Shown here: positions 1 through 9,832 of the stretch, piece after piece
Numbering within the stretch: position 1 is the stretch's first letter
How the letters are laid out: each line of letters opens with the position of its first letter
Assembly: GCA_947469885.1 (NCBI GenBank)
Contig: CANIQT010000002.1
Span: 62,001-126,000, forward strand
Length of the DNA: 64,000 nucleotides
Direction of reading: 5' to 3'
Source: Bacteroidota bacterium
GTDB lineage: Bacteria > Bacteroidota > Bacteroidia > 2-12-FULL-35-15
Notes under the pieces: generated by a model
Databases searched by the model: none
The model's input: the letters and a program-made list of their open reading frames with translations, nothing else
What the model was told of the DNA's origin: nothing
Program-made: the position numbers and the translations under genes

Positions 1-110
1 TCAATAATGGGTTACCAAACGGACATTGGGAACAATTTAATTTAGACGGTTCAAAAAAACTTAACCTTTACTGTGACAATGGAAAATTAACAAAAAAAGT
101 AGCGTATTAA
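1..110 (+). CDS. 3' end of a MORN/YwqK-like repeat protein (partial)
   Basis: An open frame runs from the window edge to a TAA at 108-110. It encodes about 35 residues containing G-x-W-x-x-F/Y repeats (NGLPNGHWEQF, then DGSKKLNLYCDNGKL). This spacing of Gly, Trp/Tyr and Asn-Gly is typical of MORN-variant repeats of the YwqK antitoxin-like family. The rest of the gene is outside the window, so neither length nor function can be judged. Confidence 0.5.
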   Translation, partial: NNGLPNGHWEQFNLDGSKKLNLYCDNGKLTKKVAY

Positions 111-478
111 TACTATGAATAACCTCTTCATTGTAATAACAACGTAGTGTAACGAAAGAAACATTAATAAAACAAACAGAAACTAAAAACATATAACTTT
201 TTGTCAACCAAAAATGTAAAAACCACTCGCGCCAGCGTTAGGAAAAATTGCATCACCGAAATGAATTGCTGATTCTTTGAATTGTGTAATTTTAATCACC
301 AACTATACAACAATTAACTTACCCCCTTCCTCTACTTTTGCCAAACAAATTTGAATAGCAAATCAATTTGGTTTCTCTAAAATAATGAAACATGATTTAT
401 ATCACTACATGATGTATGTCATATTAATTTCGGGTTCCACTAAATACTTTTGTAATGAAAATAAAAATAGTTAATGGA
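111..478. other. Intergenic region with two TAnnTTTG elements
   Basis: No gene is seen here. Two copies of the Bacteroidota -7 element occur, TACTTTTG at 333-340 and TACTTTTG at 445-452. Neither has a clean TTTG at the -33 distance. The second lies so close to ATG 455 that transcription would start at about 459, which favours ATG 479 as the start of the following lipoprotein. Confidence 0.4.
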
Positions 479-1159
479 ATGAAAAGAAATTTAAAAACAG
501 TTTTGGTGTTGATTGGTTTAGGAATAATTTTTCTGGTTACCTGCAAACACAATCCGAATGATATACCAACTCCGATAAGTCCCGGTGGAAATGGGAATGG
601 CAACGGAAATGTAAAAGACAGTGTTTGTTTTGCAGAAGAAGTATTACCGCTGTTGATTTCGAATTGCGCCAAAGCCGGTTGCCATGATGCAACAAGTCAT
701 CAAGAAGGGGTAAATCTTACCTCTTATGGTAATGTGATGGCAACCATTTCGGGAAGCAATTTAATAAATAGCATAACAGGAAACGGACAGGACATAATGC
801 CACCTGCCAACTCACCACCACCACTTACCGGGGCTCAAATAAGCTTAATACAAACGTGGGTGAATCAAGGGATGCAGAATGGAATTGACTGCCAATGCAA
901 CATTGATACAAATAATGTAACCTTTAATGGTGTTATCCTTCCAATTTTTCAAACCAATTGTTTAGGATGTCATAACACTACACTTCCAATTTTAACTAAC
1001 TATTCATTCATAAAATATCAGTTGGATACAGGCAGACTTTATAATGCGATGAATCATATTGGCGGAGTGGTGCCCATGCCGCTTAATGGTCCACAATTAT
1101 CAGTATGCCGCTTAACAGCATTTAATAAATGGGTAAATGCTGGTGCGCCCAATAATTAA
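479..1159 (+). CDS. Di-haem cytochrome c-like lipoprotein
   Basis: Predicted outer-membrane or periplasmic lipoprotein carrying two c-type haem sites. Start 479 gives a standard lipoprotein signal ending in the lipobox LVTC (Cys22). ATG 455 is also in frame but lies just after a promoter -7 box. The first haem motif is unusual, C63-AKAG-C68-H69 (CX4CH); the second is canonical, C161-LG-C164-H165. Each is followed by a Met-Pro (DIMPPA, VVPMPL) that could supply the axial methionine. A Gly/Asn-rich linker follows the lipobox. The gene ends one base before the next cytochrome-like lipoprotein, so the two are probably co-transcribed. The electron donor and acceptor are unknown. Confidence 0.8.
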   Translation: MKRNLKTVLVLIGLGIIFLVTCKHNPNDIPTPISPGGNGNGNGNVKDSVCFAEEVLPLLISNCAKAGCHDATSHQEGVNLTSYGNVMATISGSNLINSITGNGQDIMPPANSPPPLTGAQISLIQTWVNQGMQNGIDCQCNIDTNNVTFNGVILPIFQTNCLGCHNTTLPILTNYSFIKYQLDTGRLYNAMNHIGGVVPMPLNGPQLSVCRLTAFNKWVNAGAPNN

Positions 1160-1160
1160 T

Positions 1161-1541
1161 ATGAGAAAAATATCAATACTTATACTTTTAGCCACGTTGC
1201 TAATTTATCTTTTCAGTCTTTCTTCGTGTTATTACGACAATCTAGAAAGACTCAATCCTACTTCTGTATGCGACACTTCGGGCAGTGCAACCTATTCGGG
1301 CACTGTAAAATCTATTATGGATAACAACTGCACGAGTTGCCATAGTGGGGCTTCTCCTTCGGGTAATATCAGCTTGGATACTTATACAGCAGTAAAAAAT
1401 GTGGGCATTACAGGTAAATTATATAATTCAATTACATGGGCTAGCGGAACTTCTCCAATGCCCAAAGGCTCTAATTCAAAAATTGATGATTGCTCGATTA
1501 TTAAAATAAAAAAATGGATAGACACTAATTACCTGCCTTAA
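1161..1541 (+). CDS. Mono-haem cytochrome c-like lipoprotein
   Basis: A 126-residue lipoprotein (signal peptide to the lipobox LSSC, Cys23) with one haem motif, C57-TS-C60-H61, and a later SPMPKG that may give the axial Met. It resembles each half of the upstream di-haem protein (xxNCxxCH, a run of about 40 residues, then MP), so both belong to the same cytochrome family. The start at 1161 is chosen because it yields the signal peptide; an upstream in-frame ATG at 1137 lies inside the previous gene. The next gene begins one base after this stop, so the three genes look like one transcript. Confidence 0.8.
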   Translation: MRKISILILLATLLIYLFSLSSCYYDNLERLNPTSVCDTSGSATYSGTVKSIMDNNCTSCHSGASPSGNISLDTYTAVKNVGITGKLYNSITWASGTSPMPKGSNSKIDDCSIIKIKKWIDTNYLP

Positions 1542-1542
1542 A

Positions 1543-2466
1543 ATGATTAAAAAAATATCCCTTATTTTATTTTCTATCTCTATTTGCTTTAGCATAAAAC
1601 TAAAAGCACAAGATGATGATATGCTAAAAATGTTGGAAGATTCGATTCCGAAAAAGAAAACCAAAGAGTATGTGTATGCCACATTTAAAGGAAAACGGTT
1701 AATTAATTTTCATACAGTGGAAATGCCCGGACCTAACTCACTCGAGTTTCGTATTTCTCACCATTTCGGAGATTTAAATTCTGGTAGTTATAATTTTTGG
1801 GGATTAGATGGAGGTGCAAGTATTCGGCTTGGACTTGAATACAGCAAAAATGGAAGGTTTGAAGTTGGTGTGGGCAGAAGTTCGCTAGAAAAAAATTATG
1901 ATGGTTTTTTGAAATACAAATTAATTAAACAAACCATTGGCAGGCAGCAACCCTTTACCATCACTTTGTTTGCGGGAATGTATTACACTACCCTGCATGA
2001 CCCGAATGCAGAGTCAACCGGAATAGACCGTTATCAATATCAAACCAGCAGATTGTCGTATGCTTATCAGGTTATTATTGCACGAAAATTTAATTCACGG
2101 TTTTCGTTACAGCTTTCGCCTACAATGGTTCATTATAACATAGTGGATAAACTGGCAGACAAAAACGATCTGTTTGCTGTTGCGTTGGCTACACGGGTAA
2201 AAATAACAAAACGAATTTCACTCGAACTCGAATATGAATACAGGATAAACGACTATTCTGTTGTAAAATATTATGATGCTGTTGGTGTAGGGATAGATAT
2301 TGAAACAGGTGGACATGTATTTCAGATTTTTGTTACCAATTGTGCCGGTATGATAGAGCCTCAGGTGTACGGGCATAATACTTCTGACTGGCAAAACATG
2401 GAATTAAAAATCGGGTTTAATATTTCCAGAATGTTTGTGATTGGCGGTAAAAAGAAAAAAAAGTAG
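1543..2466 (+). CDS. DUF5777 family outer-membrane beta-barrel protein
   Basis: A 307-residue exported protein with a signal peptide ending in KLKAQ and alternating aromatic/polar strands to the C-terminus, as in outer-membrane barrels. Wording such as ISHHFGDLNSGSYNFWGLDG and NCAGMIEPQVYGHN matches my memory of DUF5777. In this phylum such proteins are often encoded beside cytochrome-like lipoproteins, as here. The gene ends in a Lys-rich tail (GGKKKKK). A role as a porin or scaffold for the haem lipoproteins is inference from gene order only. Confidence 0.65.
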   Translation: MIKKISLILFSISICFSIKLKAQDDDMLKMLEDSIPKKKTKEYVYATFKGKRLINFHTVEMPGPNSLEFRISHHFGDLNSGSYNFWGLDGGASIRLGLEYSKNGRFEVGVGRSSLEKNYDGFLKYKLIKQTIGRQQPFTITLFAGMYYTTLHDPNAESTGIDRYQYQTSRLSYAYQVIIARKFNSRFSLQLSPTMVHYNIVDKLADKNDLFAVALATRVKITKRISLELEYEYRINDYSVVKYYDAVGVGIDIETGGHVFQIFVTNCAGMIEPQVYGHNTSDWQNMELKIGFNISRMFVIGGKKKKK

Positions 2467-2573
2467 GATCTCCTTCATAATTTGGTGAAAAACAACCAAA
2501 AATTTAATGGTTTTGTGAAAGGTATTAATATGTTAACGGTAAGCCCCGTGCAAGGTGCAAAACATAAAATAAT

Positions 2574-2581
2574 TATCTTTG
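2574..2581 (+). promoter_or_regulatory. -7 promoter element TATCTTTG
   Basis: This matches the Bacteroidota TAnnTTTG element and lies 31 bases before the start codon of the VOC gene. No clear TTTG is present at -33. Confidence 0.35.
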
Positions 2582-2612
2582 ACAAAAAATAATATTAAAT
2601 TAAATCACCAGA

Positions 2613-3029
2613 ATGACAAAACAAGTATTTATCAATTTAGCAGTAAACGACCTTGAAAAGTCGATGACCCTTTATACCAAAATGGGCTTTACAAACAATC
2701 CTCAGTTTTCGGACAATACAGCAAAATGTATGGTTTGGAGTGAAAACATTTTTGTAATGATAATGACTTATGAAAAATTTAAATCGTTTGCAACAAAACC
2801 ACTTGCCGACACCAAGAACAGTTTAGGAGGAATTTTTTCGTTGTCGGTTGAAAGTGTAGATAAAATAAATGAAATAGTAAACAATGCTATTTTGGCAGGA
2901 GGAATTGAACCTACTGAAATGAAGGATTATGGTTTTATGCAACAACGAACAGTTGAAGATTTTGACGGACACATTTGGGAGATATTTTACATGGACATGA
3001 GCAAGTTTCCGGCCGAAGAAAATAAATAG
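2613..3029 (+). CDS. VOC family protein (glyoxalase/bleomycin-resistance fold)
   Basis: A 138-residue protein with two beta-alpha-beta-beta-beta halves. The N-terminal half opens INLAVNDLEKSMTLYTKMGF. The C-terminal half ends in EDFDGHIWEIFYMD, the usual FxDPDGHxWE-like metal-ligand segment. The family covers glyoxalases, dioxygenases and fosfomycin/bleomycin-resistance proteins, and the substrate cannot be told from sequence. A paralogue of identical length lies at 51798-52214 and shares the ending MDMSK-P. The gene stands alone with its own promoter. Confidence 0.85.
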   Translation: MTKQVFINLAVNDLEKSMTLYTKMGFTNNPQFSDNTAKCMVWSENIFVMIMTYEKFKSFATKPLADTKNSLGGIFSLSVESVDKINEIVNNAILAGGIEPTEMKDYGFMQQRTVEDFDGHIWEIFYMDMSKFPAEENK

Positions 3030-3331
3030 TTAGTATCACACAAATACGAACCAACATTGCCCAGCTGGATGACGTGCTCTAGCTCCTTCCAGGTTAATCA
3101 TCATTTTGCCAAAATTAAATAGAAGCTACCACTACAACCACTTTTGGTATTTTCATTTTTCTCATACAAAAAATAAATCCTGTTTTGTTATTTGTTTTTT
3201 TTAATAATTTCGCAAACAAATTTAACGAAACATACTGCTACCTCACTAATTTTGGTAGCTTTGCCAATGTTTACTATTTTTAATCTAAACTCAATTTTAA
3301 AAACAAAAAATAATTAATTAAACCAAACAGT
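3030..3331. other. AT-rich intergenic region before the TMTC-like operon
   Basis: No gene is seen. A GCTACC/GGTAGC inverted pair flanks a TAGCTTTG element (3256-3263) that fits the -7 consensus, 68 bases before the next start codon. It is a plausible promoter for the three-gene operon that follows. Confidence 0.3.
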
Positions 3332-5710
3332 ATGAATAACACAAAAACATCATTATTAAAAAACGACAAAACAAATTCATTTAAAAATCCTGTTTTTATT
3401 ATTTTATCCTTTTTACTTTTTGGAGCTATCCTAATCACTTACTGGAATCATTTTTCGAACGATTTTCAGTTTGACGACAGCCATACCATTGTTGACAATT
3501 ACTCTATTCGGGAGGTAAATGTTGCCAAATTTTTTACTGACGGAAAAACCAATAGTTCGTTGCCTGCTAACCAATCGTATCGCCCAATGGTAACGTTAGA
3601 AAACGCCATAGATTATAAGATTGATGGCAAATTAAATTCGAAAGTGTTTCACACCCATATTTTTATCAATTTCATTATTTTATTAATTCTAATTTGTGTT
3701 TTTGTAAAAAAAATACTGGATAAAGTAAAATTTTCTGACTTCAATCCTTTTTGGGCATTATTGGTATCAGCTATTTTCGGGCTATTGTGTGCCAATGCCG
3801 AAACAATAAATTACATTATACAACGTGCCGAAATAGATTCGGCTTTGTTTGTGTTAGCGGGTATGGTTGCTTTTTTGCATGGCGGAATATGGAGAAGCAA
3901 ATACTTGTACCTAGTGTTTGTGTTGCTTGGCTTTTTTTCGAAAGAAATGGCATTTGTATTTGCCCCGCTTTTGTTTGTGTATGTGGCAATGTTTGAAGAA
4001 AACACCGACCTTCTTCATTTTTACAAAAAATTGGAATTCAAAAAATGCGTGAATGCACTGATTAAAACTATGCCTGCATTTCTGCTGACACTAGTGTATT
4101 ATATTTTTTATACCAAAATGACACCCGAATCATTTACTCCGGGCGGTATTAGCAAATTTCAATACTTAATTACTCAACCTTTTGTTATCTGTCATTACCT
4201 TGTTACTTTTTTTGTACCTTATCAATTATCAGCCGACACAGACTGGCAAGTAGTAAAATCCATTGTGGACCTAAAGGTACTTGTTGGATTAGTAGTGGTT
4301 TTCGGGCTGTTTTATGTAGCATTAAAAACTTCGAAAAACAAAGACAACAAATTATTTTCGTTTGGATTATTGTGGTTTTTTATTTCCCTTTTACCCACCT
4401 CTTCTTTTATTGCATTTGCTGAAGTATTGAACGACCACCGTTGTTTTATTCCTTACATCGGTTTAACTATTTCATTTGTTTTCGGAACAAAATATTTGCT
4501 TGATAAATACTTTAACTCTGCATTGACACAAAAAATGGGGCAGATAGCTTTGAGCATTATGTTAGTTATTTTTCTTGGAGCTAATGCTTATGGAGTTCGT
4601 CAGAGAAACAAAGTGTGGCACGATGATGTAAGTTTGTGGAAAGATGTGGCTGAAAAAAGTCCAAACAACGGACGAGGGCAAATGAATTACGGACTAGCAT
4701 TAATGCGTGTTGGTGATTATGTTAATTCAGAAATAGCCTACACCAAAGCCATGACGCTTACTCCAAATTATGCCAGTGTGTATGTAAATATGGGAATATT
4801 AAAACAAGTAACAGGTGATAAAGTGGCAGCCGAAAGTTATTTTCAGAAAGCACTTGCTTGCAACAACAATGCACATGTTGCCAATTATTTTTATGGAAGA
4901 TTGCTTGCTTCTGAGCAAAGATATGCTGAGGCCACAGACTTAGTTAATAGGTCAATTGCTCTTTCTCCTAATTATTATTCTTCGCAATTATTGTTAATGG
5001 AAATTTACCACAATACCAACCAATTTGACAAACTAAAAGAATTGGCTGAAAGTATTTTAAAAACTACACCCGATGATGCCGAAGCAACAAAATATTTGGG
5101 ATATGCAAACAACCAACAATCAATTGAAATGTTGCTGGAAGCAGATATTCAAGCCGCTCCCTCGGCTGATAAATACCTTAACCTGAGTTTGAAATATTAT
5201 CAAAAAAATAATTTTGAAAAATGCATTGAAGCAGCAAGTAATGCGTTGAAATTAAAACCCGACTATGCCGAAGCATATAATAACATTGGTATTTCGTGGT
5301 ATAGTCTCAAAAATTACGACAAATCTATTGAAGCTTATCATCAGGCGTTGGCAATCAATCCTGATAATCAGCTGGCAAAAAACAATTTGGCAAATGCCGA
5401 GAAAGCAAAACTAGATGATGTGGATTTGGAAGAGGATGTAAAAAAGGCTCCAACCGCTGAAAAATATCTGGCGTTGAGTGTAAAATATTTTCAAAGCAAC
5501 GAATTCGAAAAATGTATTGATGCAGCTAAAAAAGCAATAAAACTAAAACCAGAATATTCGGAAGCATACAACAATATTGGAATTGCGTATTCGAATATGA
5601 AGCAATACGACAAAGCCATACAGGCGTTTGCAAAAGCACTAGCCATCAACCCAAATAATCAATTTGCGAAAAACAACATGGCAAGTGCCATTGCTGAAAA
5701 CAAAAAATAA
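3332..5710 (+). CDS. TMTC-like multi-pass membrane protein with TPR repeats (copy 1)
   Basis: A 792-residue protein. The first about 430 residues form some ten membrane helices. An acidic pair D48-D49 in the first extracytoplasmic loop and an AEIDS motif resemble the GT-C glycosyltransferase fold of eukaryotic TMTC O-mannosyltransferases. From about residue 450 to the end there are TPR repeats. The last two blocks (KYLNLSLKYY..., KYLALSVKYF...) are near copies of each other, about 105 residues each. A tandem paralogue starts 30 bases downstream and a CotH gene follows. TMTC enzymes glycosylate secreted proteins; the same role here is inference. It could instead be a TPR scaffold of unknown function. 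Confidence 0.7.
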   Translation: MNNTKTSLLKNDKTNSFKNPVFIILSFLLFGAILITYWNHFSNDFQFDDSHTIVDNYSIREVNVAKFFTDGKTNSSLPANQSYRPMVTLENAIDYKIDGKLNSKVFHTHIFINFIILLILICVFVKKILDKVKFSDFNPFWALLVSAIFGLLCANAETINYIIQRAEIDSALFVLAGMVAFLHGGIWRSKYLYLVFVLLGFFSKEMAFVFAPLLFVYVAMFEENTDLLHFYKKLEFKKCVNALIKTMPAFLLTLVYYIFYTKMTPESFTPGGISKFQYLITQPFVICHYLVTFFVPYQLSADTDWQVVKSIVDLKVLVGLVVVFGLFYVALKTSKNKDNKLFSFGLLWFFISLLPTSSFIAFAEVLNDHRCFIPYIGLTISFVFGTKYLLDKYFNSALTQKMGQIALSIMLVIFLGANAYGVRQRNKVWHDDVSLWKDVAEKSPNNGRGQMNYGLALMRVGDYVNSEIAYTKAMTLTPNYASVYVNMGILKQVTGDKVAAESYFQKALACNNNAHVANYFYGRLLASEQRYAEATDLVNRSIALSPNYYSSQLLLMEIYHNTNQFDKLKELAESILKTTPDDAEATKYLGYANNQQSIEMLLEADIQAAPSADKYLNLSLKYYQKNNFEKCIEAASNALKLKPDYAEAYNNIGISWYSLKNYDKSIEAYHQALAINPDNQLAKNNLANAEKAKLDDVDLEEDVKKAPTAEKYLALSVKYFQSNEFEKCIDAAKKAIKLKPEYSEAYNNIGIAYSNMKQYDKAIQAFAKALAINPNNQFAKNNMASAIAENKK

Positions 5711-5740
5711 AATTGAGTTGAAACAATTAATACAAACTCA

Positions 5741-8131
5741 ATGGCTATCGATAAAATAAAAACCGAATTTCTGAACAAAGAATTAAATTCGTTTAAAAAT
5801 TCTGTTTTTATTTTATTGTCTTTATTAGTTACCATTTTTATTCTACTGGCTTATTCCAATCATTTCAACAATGGTTTTGAAATAGATGATTTTCATTCAA
5901 TCAAAGACAATGTTGCTATAAGACAAGTTACCATTGGTAATTTTTTTGCTGATGGCACTACCATTAGCACCAAACCTGCCAATCAATCGTATCGCCCTTA
6001 CTTGACTACTGAGAACGCAATTGATTATCAATTGGGCAAAGGCGGAGACGATACACAGGCATTTCATATTCACATTTTTATTACCTTTTTGTTAGTGTGT
6101 ATTTTGTTATGTGTTTTTGTAAAAAAAATATTGGATGTCATTCGGTTTTCGAATTACAATCAGTTTTGGGGGCTTATAGTAGCAAGCATTTTTGGTTTGT
6201 TGTGTGCCAATGCCGAAACAGTAAATTATATTTTTCAACGTGCCGAAATAGATTCCGGGCTATTTATTCTTGCTGGTTTTGTTGCCTATTTGAGCGGAGG
6301 AAGGTGGCGCAACAACTACCTTTATTTAATTTTTCCGTTAATTGGATTTTTTGCAAAAGAAATGACATTTGTTTTTGCCCCGCTTTTATTGCTTTACATT
6401 TTAATTTTCGAAGAAAATGTTGACTTACTGCACTTTTATAAAGCTCCAAATTTTAATAAATTTTTAAACGCATTAAAAAAGTGTTTGCCGGCCATACTGC
6501 TCACGGTAGTGTTTTTTGTTTTTTATAAAAAAATGATTCCACCCACTTGGACATCGGGCGGAGATAACACCAGTCACTTTTTATATCTTATCACACAACC
6601 TATGGTGATGTGTCATTACTTACTTACTTTTTTTGTGCCTTACAATCTTTCGGCTGATACCGATTGGACGGTATTTCCATCCATCATGGACTACAGAGCC
6701 ATCATCGGAATTATACTAATCACAGCAATTATCTATGTTGCTCTTAGAAGTTCGAAAAACAAAGACACTCATTTGTTTTCGTTTGGGTTGTTGTGGTTTT
6801 TTATTTCACTTTTACCCACATCATCTGTAATGACTTACTCGGAAGTATTAAATGACCACCGTTGTTTTATTCCTTATTTAGGTTTAACCATAGCAGTTGT
6901 ATTTGGAATCAGATTTATATTAATTCGTTATTTTTCTTCAGCAATAAAACAAAGGTCAACACAGATTGCGGTGTTTGTATTTTTGATTTTATTTTTAGGT
7001 GCCAATGCTTATGGCGTACGCCAACGAAACAAAGTATGGAAAGATGAATTAAGTTTGTGGAAAGATGTATCCGAAAAAAGTCCGAACAATGGCAGGGGGT
7101 TGATGAGTTATGGTGTTACGTTGATGGCAAAAGGAGATTATGCGAATGCCGAAATTTATTACAACAAAGCCATGAAATTTATTCCTACTTATTCTTATTT
7201 ATACATCAACATGGGAATTTTGAAAGAAGCAGTTGGTGATAAAAAAGCAGCGGAAGAAAATTTTAAAAAAGCAATTGCCTGCTCCATGAACATTTATAAA
7301 TCGTATTATTTTTACGCTCGGTTTTTGGCTAAGAGTGAGCGATACGAAGAAGCAGAGCAAAATGTAACGGAAGCATTAAAACTTTCGCCCAACTATTTGG
7401 CTGCACAATATTTGTTGTTAGAAATTTATTATAACCGAACTGAATGGGAGAATTTAAAAAATTTAGCACAAGGAATTTTAAATACTGTTCCCAATGATGC
7501 CGAAGCACAAAAATATTTGAACCTTGCTATCTATAAAAAATCGGTAAATGATTTGTTGGAAGATGAAATATCTAAATCACCTACCCCCGAAAAATACCTT
7601 AATTTAAGTTTGCAATATTATCGACAAAACAATTTCGAAAAATGTATAGAAGCTGCAAGTAATGCGTTGAAATTGAAACCCAACTATACAGAAGCATACA
7701 ATAATATTGGCATTGCATGGTACAACCTAAAAAATTACGACAAAGCAATTGAAGCCTATCATCAGGCATTGGCTATCAAACCTGATAATCAATTGGCAAA
7801 AAATAATTTGGCAAGTGCCGAAAAAGCAAAACAACAAGATGCCGATTTGGAAGAACAAATAAAAAAAGCTCCATCAGCTGAAAAATATTTGACCCTTAGT
7901 GTCAACTATTTTCAATCAAATAATTTTGAAAAATGTATTGAAGCTGCTAAAATGGCGATTAAACTAAAGCCTGAAAATTCGGAAGCGTACAACAATATTG
8001 GAATTGCTTACACCAATTTAAAGCAATACGACAAAGCCATACAGGCATATTCAAAAGCATTGGCAATAAATCCAAACAATCAATTTGCAAAAAACAACCT
8101 TGCAAATGCAATAGCCAACACAAAAAAATAA
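5741..8131 (+). CDS. TMTC-like multi-pass membrane protein with TPR repeats (copy 2)
   Basis: A 796-residue tandem paralogue of the preceding gene, with the same layout: signal-anchor helix, D49-D50 loop, about ten membrane helices, then TPRs. Long blocks are nearly identical in both (for example FSFGLLWFFISLLPTSS and LNDHRCFIPY), so the pair arose by duplication. Divergence is strongest in the loops and early TPRs. The second copy may therefore have a different acceptor. The 12-base gap to cotH suggests that all three genes are transcribed together. Function is inferred as for copy 1. Confidence 0.7.
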   Translation: MAIDKIKTEFLNKELNSFKNSVFILLSLLVTIFILLAYSNHFNNGFEIDDFHSIKDNVAIRQVTIGNFFADGTTISTKPANQSYRPYLTTENAIDYQLGKGGDDTQAFHIHIFITFLLVCILLCVFVKKILDVIRFSNYNQFWGLIVASIFGLLCANAETVNYIFQRAEIDSGLFILAGFVAYLSGGRWRNNYLYLIFPLIGFFAKEMTFVFAPLLLLYILIFEENVDLLHFYKAPNFNKFLNALKKCLPAILLTVVFFVFYKKMIPPTWTSGGDNTSHFLYLITQPMVMCHYLLTFFVPYNLSADTDWTVFPSIMDYRAIIGIILITAIIYVALRSSKNKDTHLFSFGLLWFFISLLPTSSVMTYSEVLNDHRCFIPYLGLTIAVVFGIRFILIRYFSSAIKQRSTQIAVFVFLILFLGANAYGVRQRNKVWKDELSLWKDVSEKSPNNGRGLMSYGVTLMAKGDYANAEIYYNKAMKFIPTYSYLYINMGILKEAVGDKKAAEENFKKAIACSMNIYKSYYFYARFLAKSERYEEAEQNVTEALKLSPNYLAAQYLLLEIYYNRTEWENLKNLAQGILNTVPNDAEAQKYLNLAIYKKSVNDLLEDEISKSPTPEKYLNLSLQYYRQNNFEKCIEAASNALKLKPNYTEAYNNIGIAWYNLKNYDKAIEAYHQALAIKPDNQLAKNNLASAEKAKQQDADLEEQIKKAPSAEKYLTLSVNYFQSNNFEKCIEAAKMAIKLKPENSEAYNNIGIAYTNLKQYDKAIQAYSKALAINPNNQFAKNNLANAIANTKK

Positions 8132-8143
8132 AACTACTTTCAA

Positions 8144-9757
8144 ATGAAAAAAATTACGCTCACTTTATTTTGTTGTCTGCTCTTAAAAGCTGCAACTGCT
8201 CAGGTAACTTTTAACGATTCTAATTTGCCGATAGTGGTGGTGAATACCAATAGCCAAACCATTATTGACTCTGTAAAAATAACAGCCGACATGGGCATTA
8301 TTGATAATGGATTTGGAAATAGAAATTACATGACCGATTCGTTTAATAACTATTCGGGCAAAATAGGAATTGAAATAAGAGGCTCTACTTCTCAACAATA
8401 TCCAAAGAAATCGTATGGTGTAGAAACTCGCGACTCTTTGGGAACTACCGCACACGATGTGTCGCTGCTAGGAATGCCGAACGAAAACGATTGGATTTTA
8501 TATGGTGCTTACCCTGATAAATCGTTGATGCGAAACGAAGTGACGTACAAAATATTTTCTCAGATGGGCCAATGGTCGCCACGCTATGTGTATTGCGAAT
8601 TAGTGATTAACGGGCAATACAAAGGAGTGTATTCGCTGATGGAGAAAATAAAAATTGACCACAACAGAGTGAGTATTCCCCGCTTAGATTCTAATGATTT
8701 GGCTGGTGATTCGCTAACCGGAGGCTACATTATAAAAGTAGATAAACCAACTGGCAGCAGCAATACCACTTGGACTTCGCCCTATCAGGTAAAAGTAAAA
8801 TACCTCTATCACGACCCACAAGATGTAGATTTGCAACCGGCTCAAAAAACATATATTCAAAATTATGTAACGGCTTTTGAAGACACCGTGTATGGTCCCA
8901 ACTTTGCCAATCCCAATGGCGGTTATCGTCAGTATATATATGAGTATTCTTTCATTGATTTTTTTCTGATGGAAGAATTGGGGCGAACGGTGGACGGATA
9001 TCGTTCGAGCAGTTTTATGTACAAAAACAGGGACAGCCAGGGAGGTAAATTGGTGTGTGGACCGATGTGGGATTTTAATCTTTCGTATGGCAATGCCGAT
9101 TATTGTGCGGCATTTGATACTACAGGATGGCAATATAATTTTGCTACACTTTGCCCCACCTTTACTTCCGAGCCTCCTCATTGGTGGGCACAATTGCTGC
9201 AAGACCCATTATATGTACAAAACATGCGCTGCCGTTGGCGACAACTGAGGCAAACAGTGTTGAGTACTGCTTATGTTAATTCGTTGATTGATGCAAATGC
9301 ACTGTGGCTCAACGAATCGCAGCAACGTAATTTTATTCAGTGGCCCATTTTAGGGCAATATGTAAACTGGAATTATTTTGTTGGAAATACTTATCAAGAA
9401 GAAGTGGATTATCTGAAATGGTGGTTTCAAAGCCGAAGTGAGTGGATGGACATTAACCTTCCGGGCAATTGTCCTACGGTTTCCGTTCCTACTTTTACTG
9501 ATGATGAAAAAGCAACTGTGCTGATTTACCCTAATCCTTTTAATAGCTCTGCGACTTTTTCAATTACCTCTACTAATAGTGATGATAAATGGTTGTTGAT
9601 TTACGACCTTGCAGGAAGAGAGGTTTTTAGGAAATTTATTACCAAAGGCGAAAACAAAACCACCATCAACAGTAACCAATTGAGTTCGGGAATGTATTTT
9701 TATCATTTAAAACAAGGCGAAAAAGAGATGGCAACCGGAAAACTGGTGATGGAGTAG
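8144..9757 (+). CDS. CotH-like kinase, secreted through T9SS
   Basis: A 537-residue protein with a signal peptide (ending ATAQ), a CotH domain from about residue 45 to 430, and a C-terminal T9SS type A sorting domain (YPNPFNSS ... SGMYFYHLK ... KLVME). CotH motifs seen are EIRGSTSQQYPKKSY (nucleotide-binding Lys region), NGQYKGVYSLMEKI, and the metal-binding-like PMWDFNLSYGN. CotH proteins are atypical protein kinases first known from Bacillus spore coats. The T9SS signal means this one acts on the cell surface or outside. It is last in an apparent operon with the two TMTC-like genes. Confidence 0.85.
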   Translation: MKKITLTLFCCLLLKAATAQVTFNDSNLPIVVVNTNSQTIIDSVKITADMGIIDNGFGNRNYMTDSFNNYSGKIGIEIRGSTSQQYPKKSYGVETRDSLGTTAHDVSLLGMPNENDWILYGAYPDKSLMRNEVTYKIFSQMGQWSPRYVYCELVINGQYKGVYSLMEKIKIDHNRVSIPRLDSNDLAGDSLTGGYIIKVDKPTGSSNTTWTSPYQVKVKYLYHDPQDVDLQPAQKTYIQNYVTAFEDTVYGPNFANPNGGYRQYIYEYSFIDFFLMEELGRTVDGYRSSSFMYKNRDSQGGKLVCGPMWDFNLSYGNADYCAAFDTTGWQYNFATLCPTFTSEPPHWWAQLLQDPLYVQNMRCRWRQLRQTVLSTAYVNSLIDANALWLNESQQRNFIQWPILGQYVNWNYFVGNTYQEEVDYLKWWFQSRSEWMDINLPGNCPTVSVPTFTDDEKATVLIYPNPFNSSATFSITSTNSDDKWLLIYDLAGREVFRKFITKGENKTTINSNQLSSGMYFYHLKQGEKEMATGKLVME

Positions 9758-9832
9758 TTTTTGGGGGTGATTTTATTGTGAAAAATTAAATTAACTAAAA
9801 TACGCTGTTATATGCCCAGCAAATTTTACGAG

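Noticed and set aside
455..478. ATG 455 as the start of the first cytochrome lipoprotein
   Set aside because: A -7 promoter box lies at 445-452, so the transcript would start after this codon; ATG 479 gives a standard lipoprotein signal.
8714..9202. 162-codon minus-strand frame within the CotH gene
   Set aside because: It is a shadow of a well-supported gene with kinase motifs and a sorting domain.
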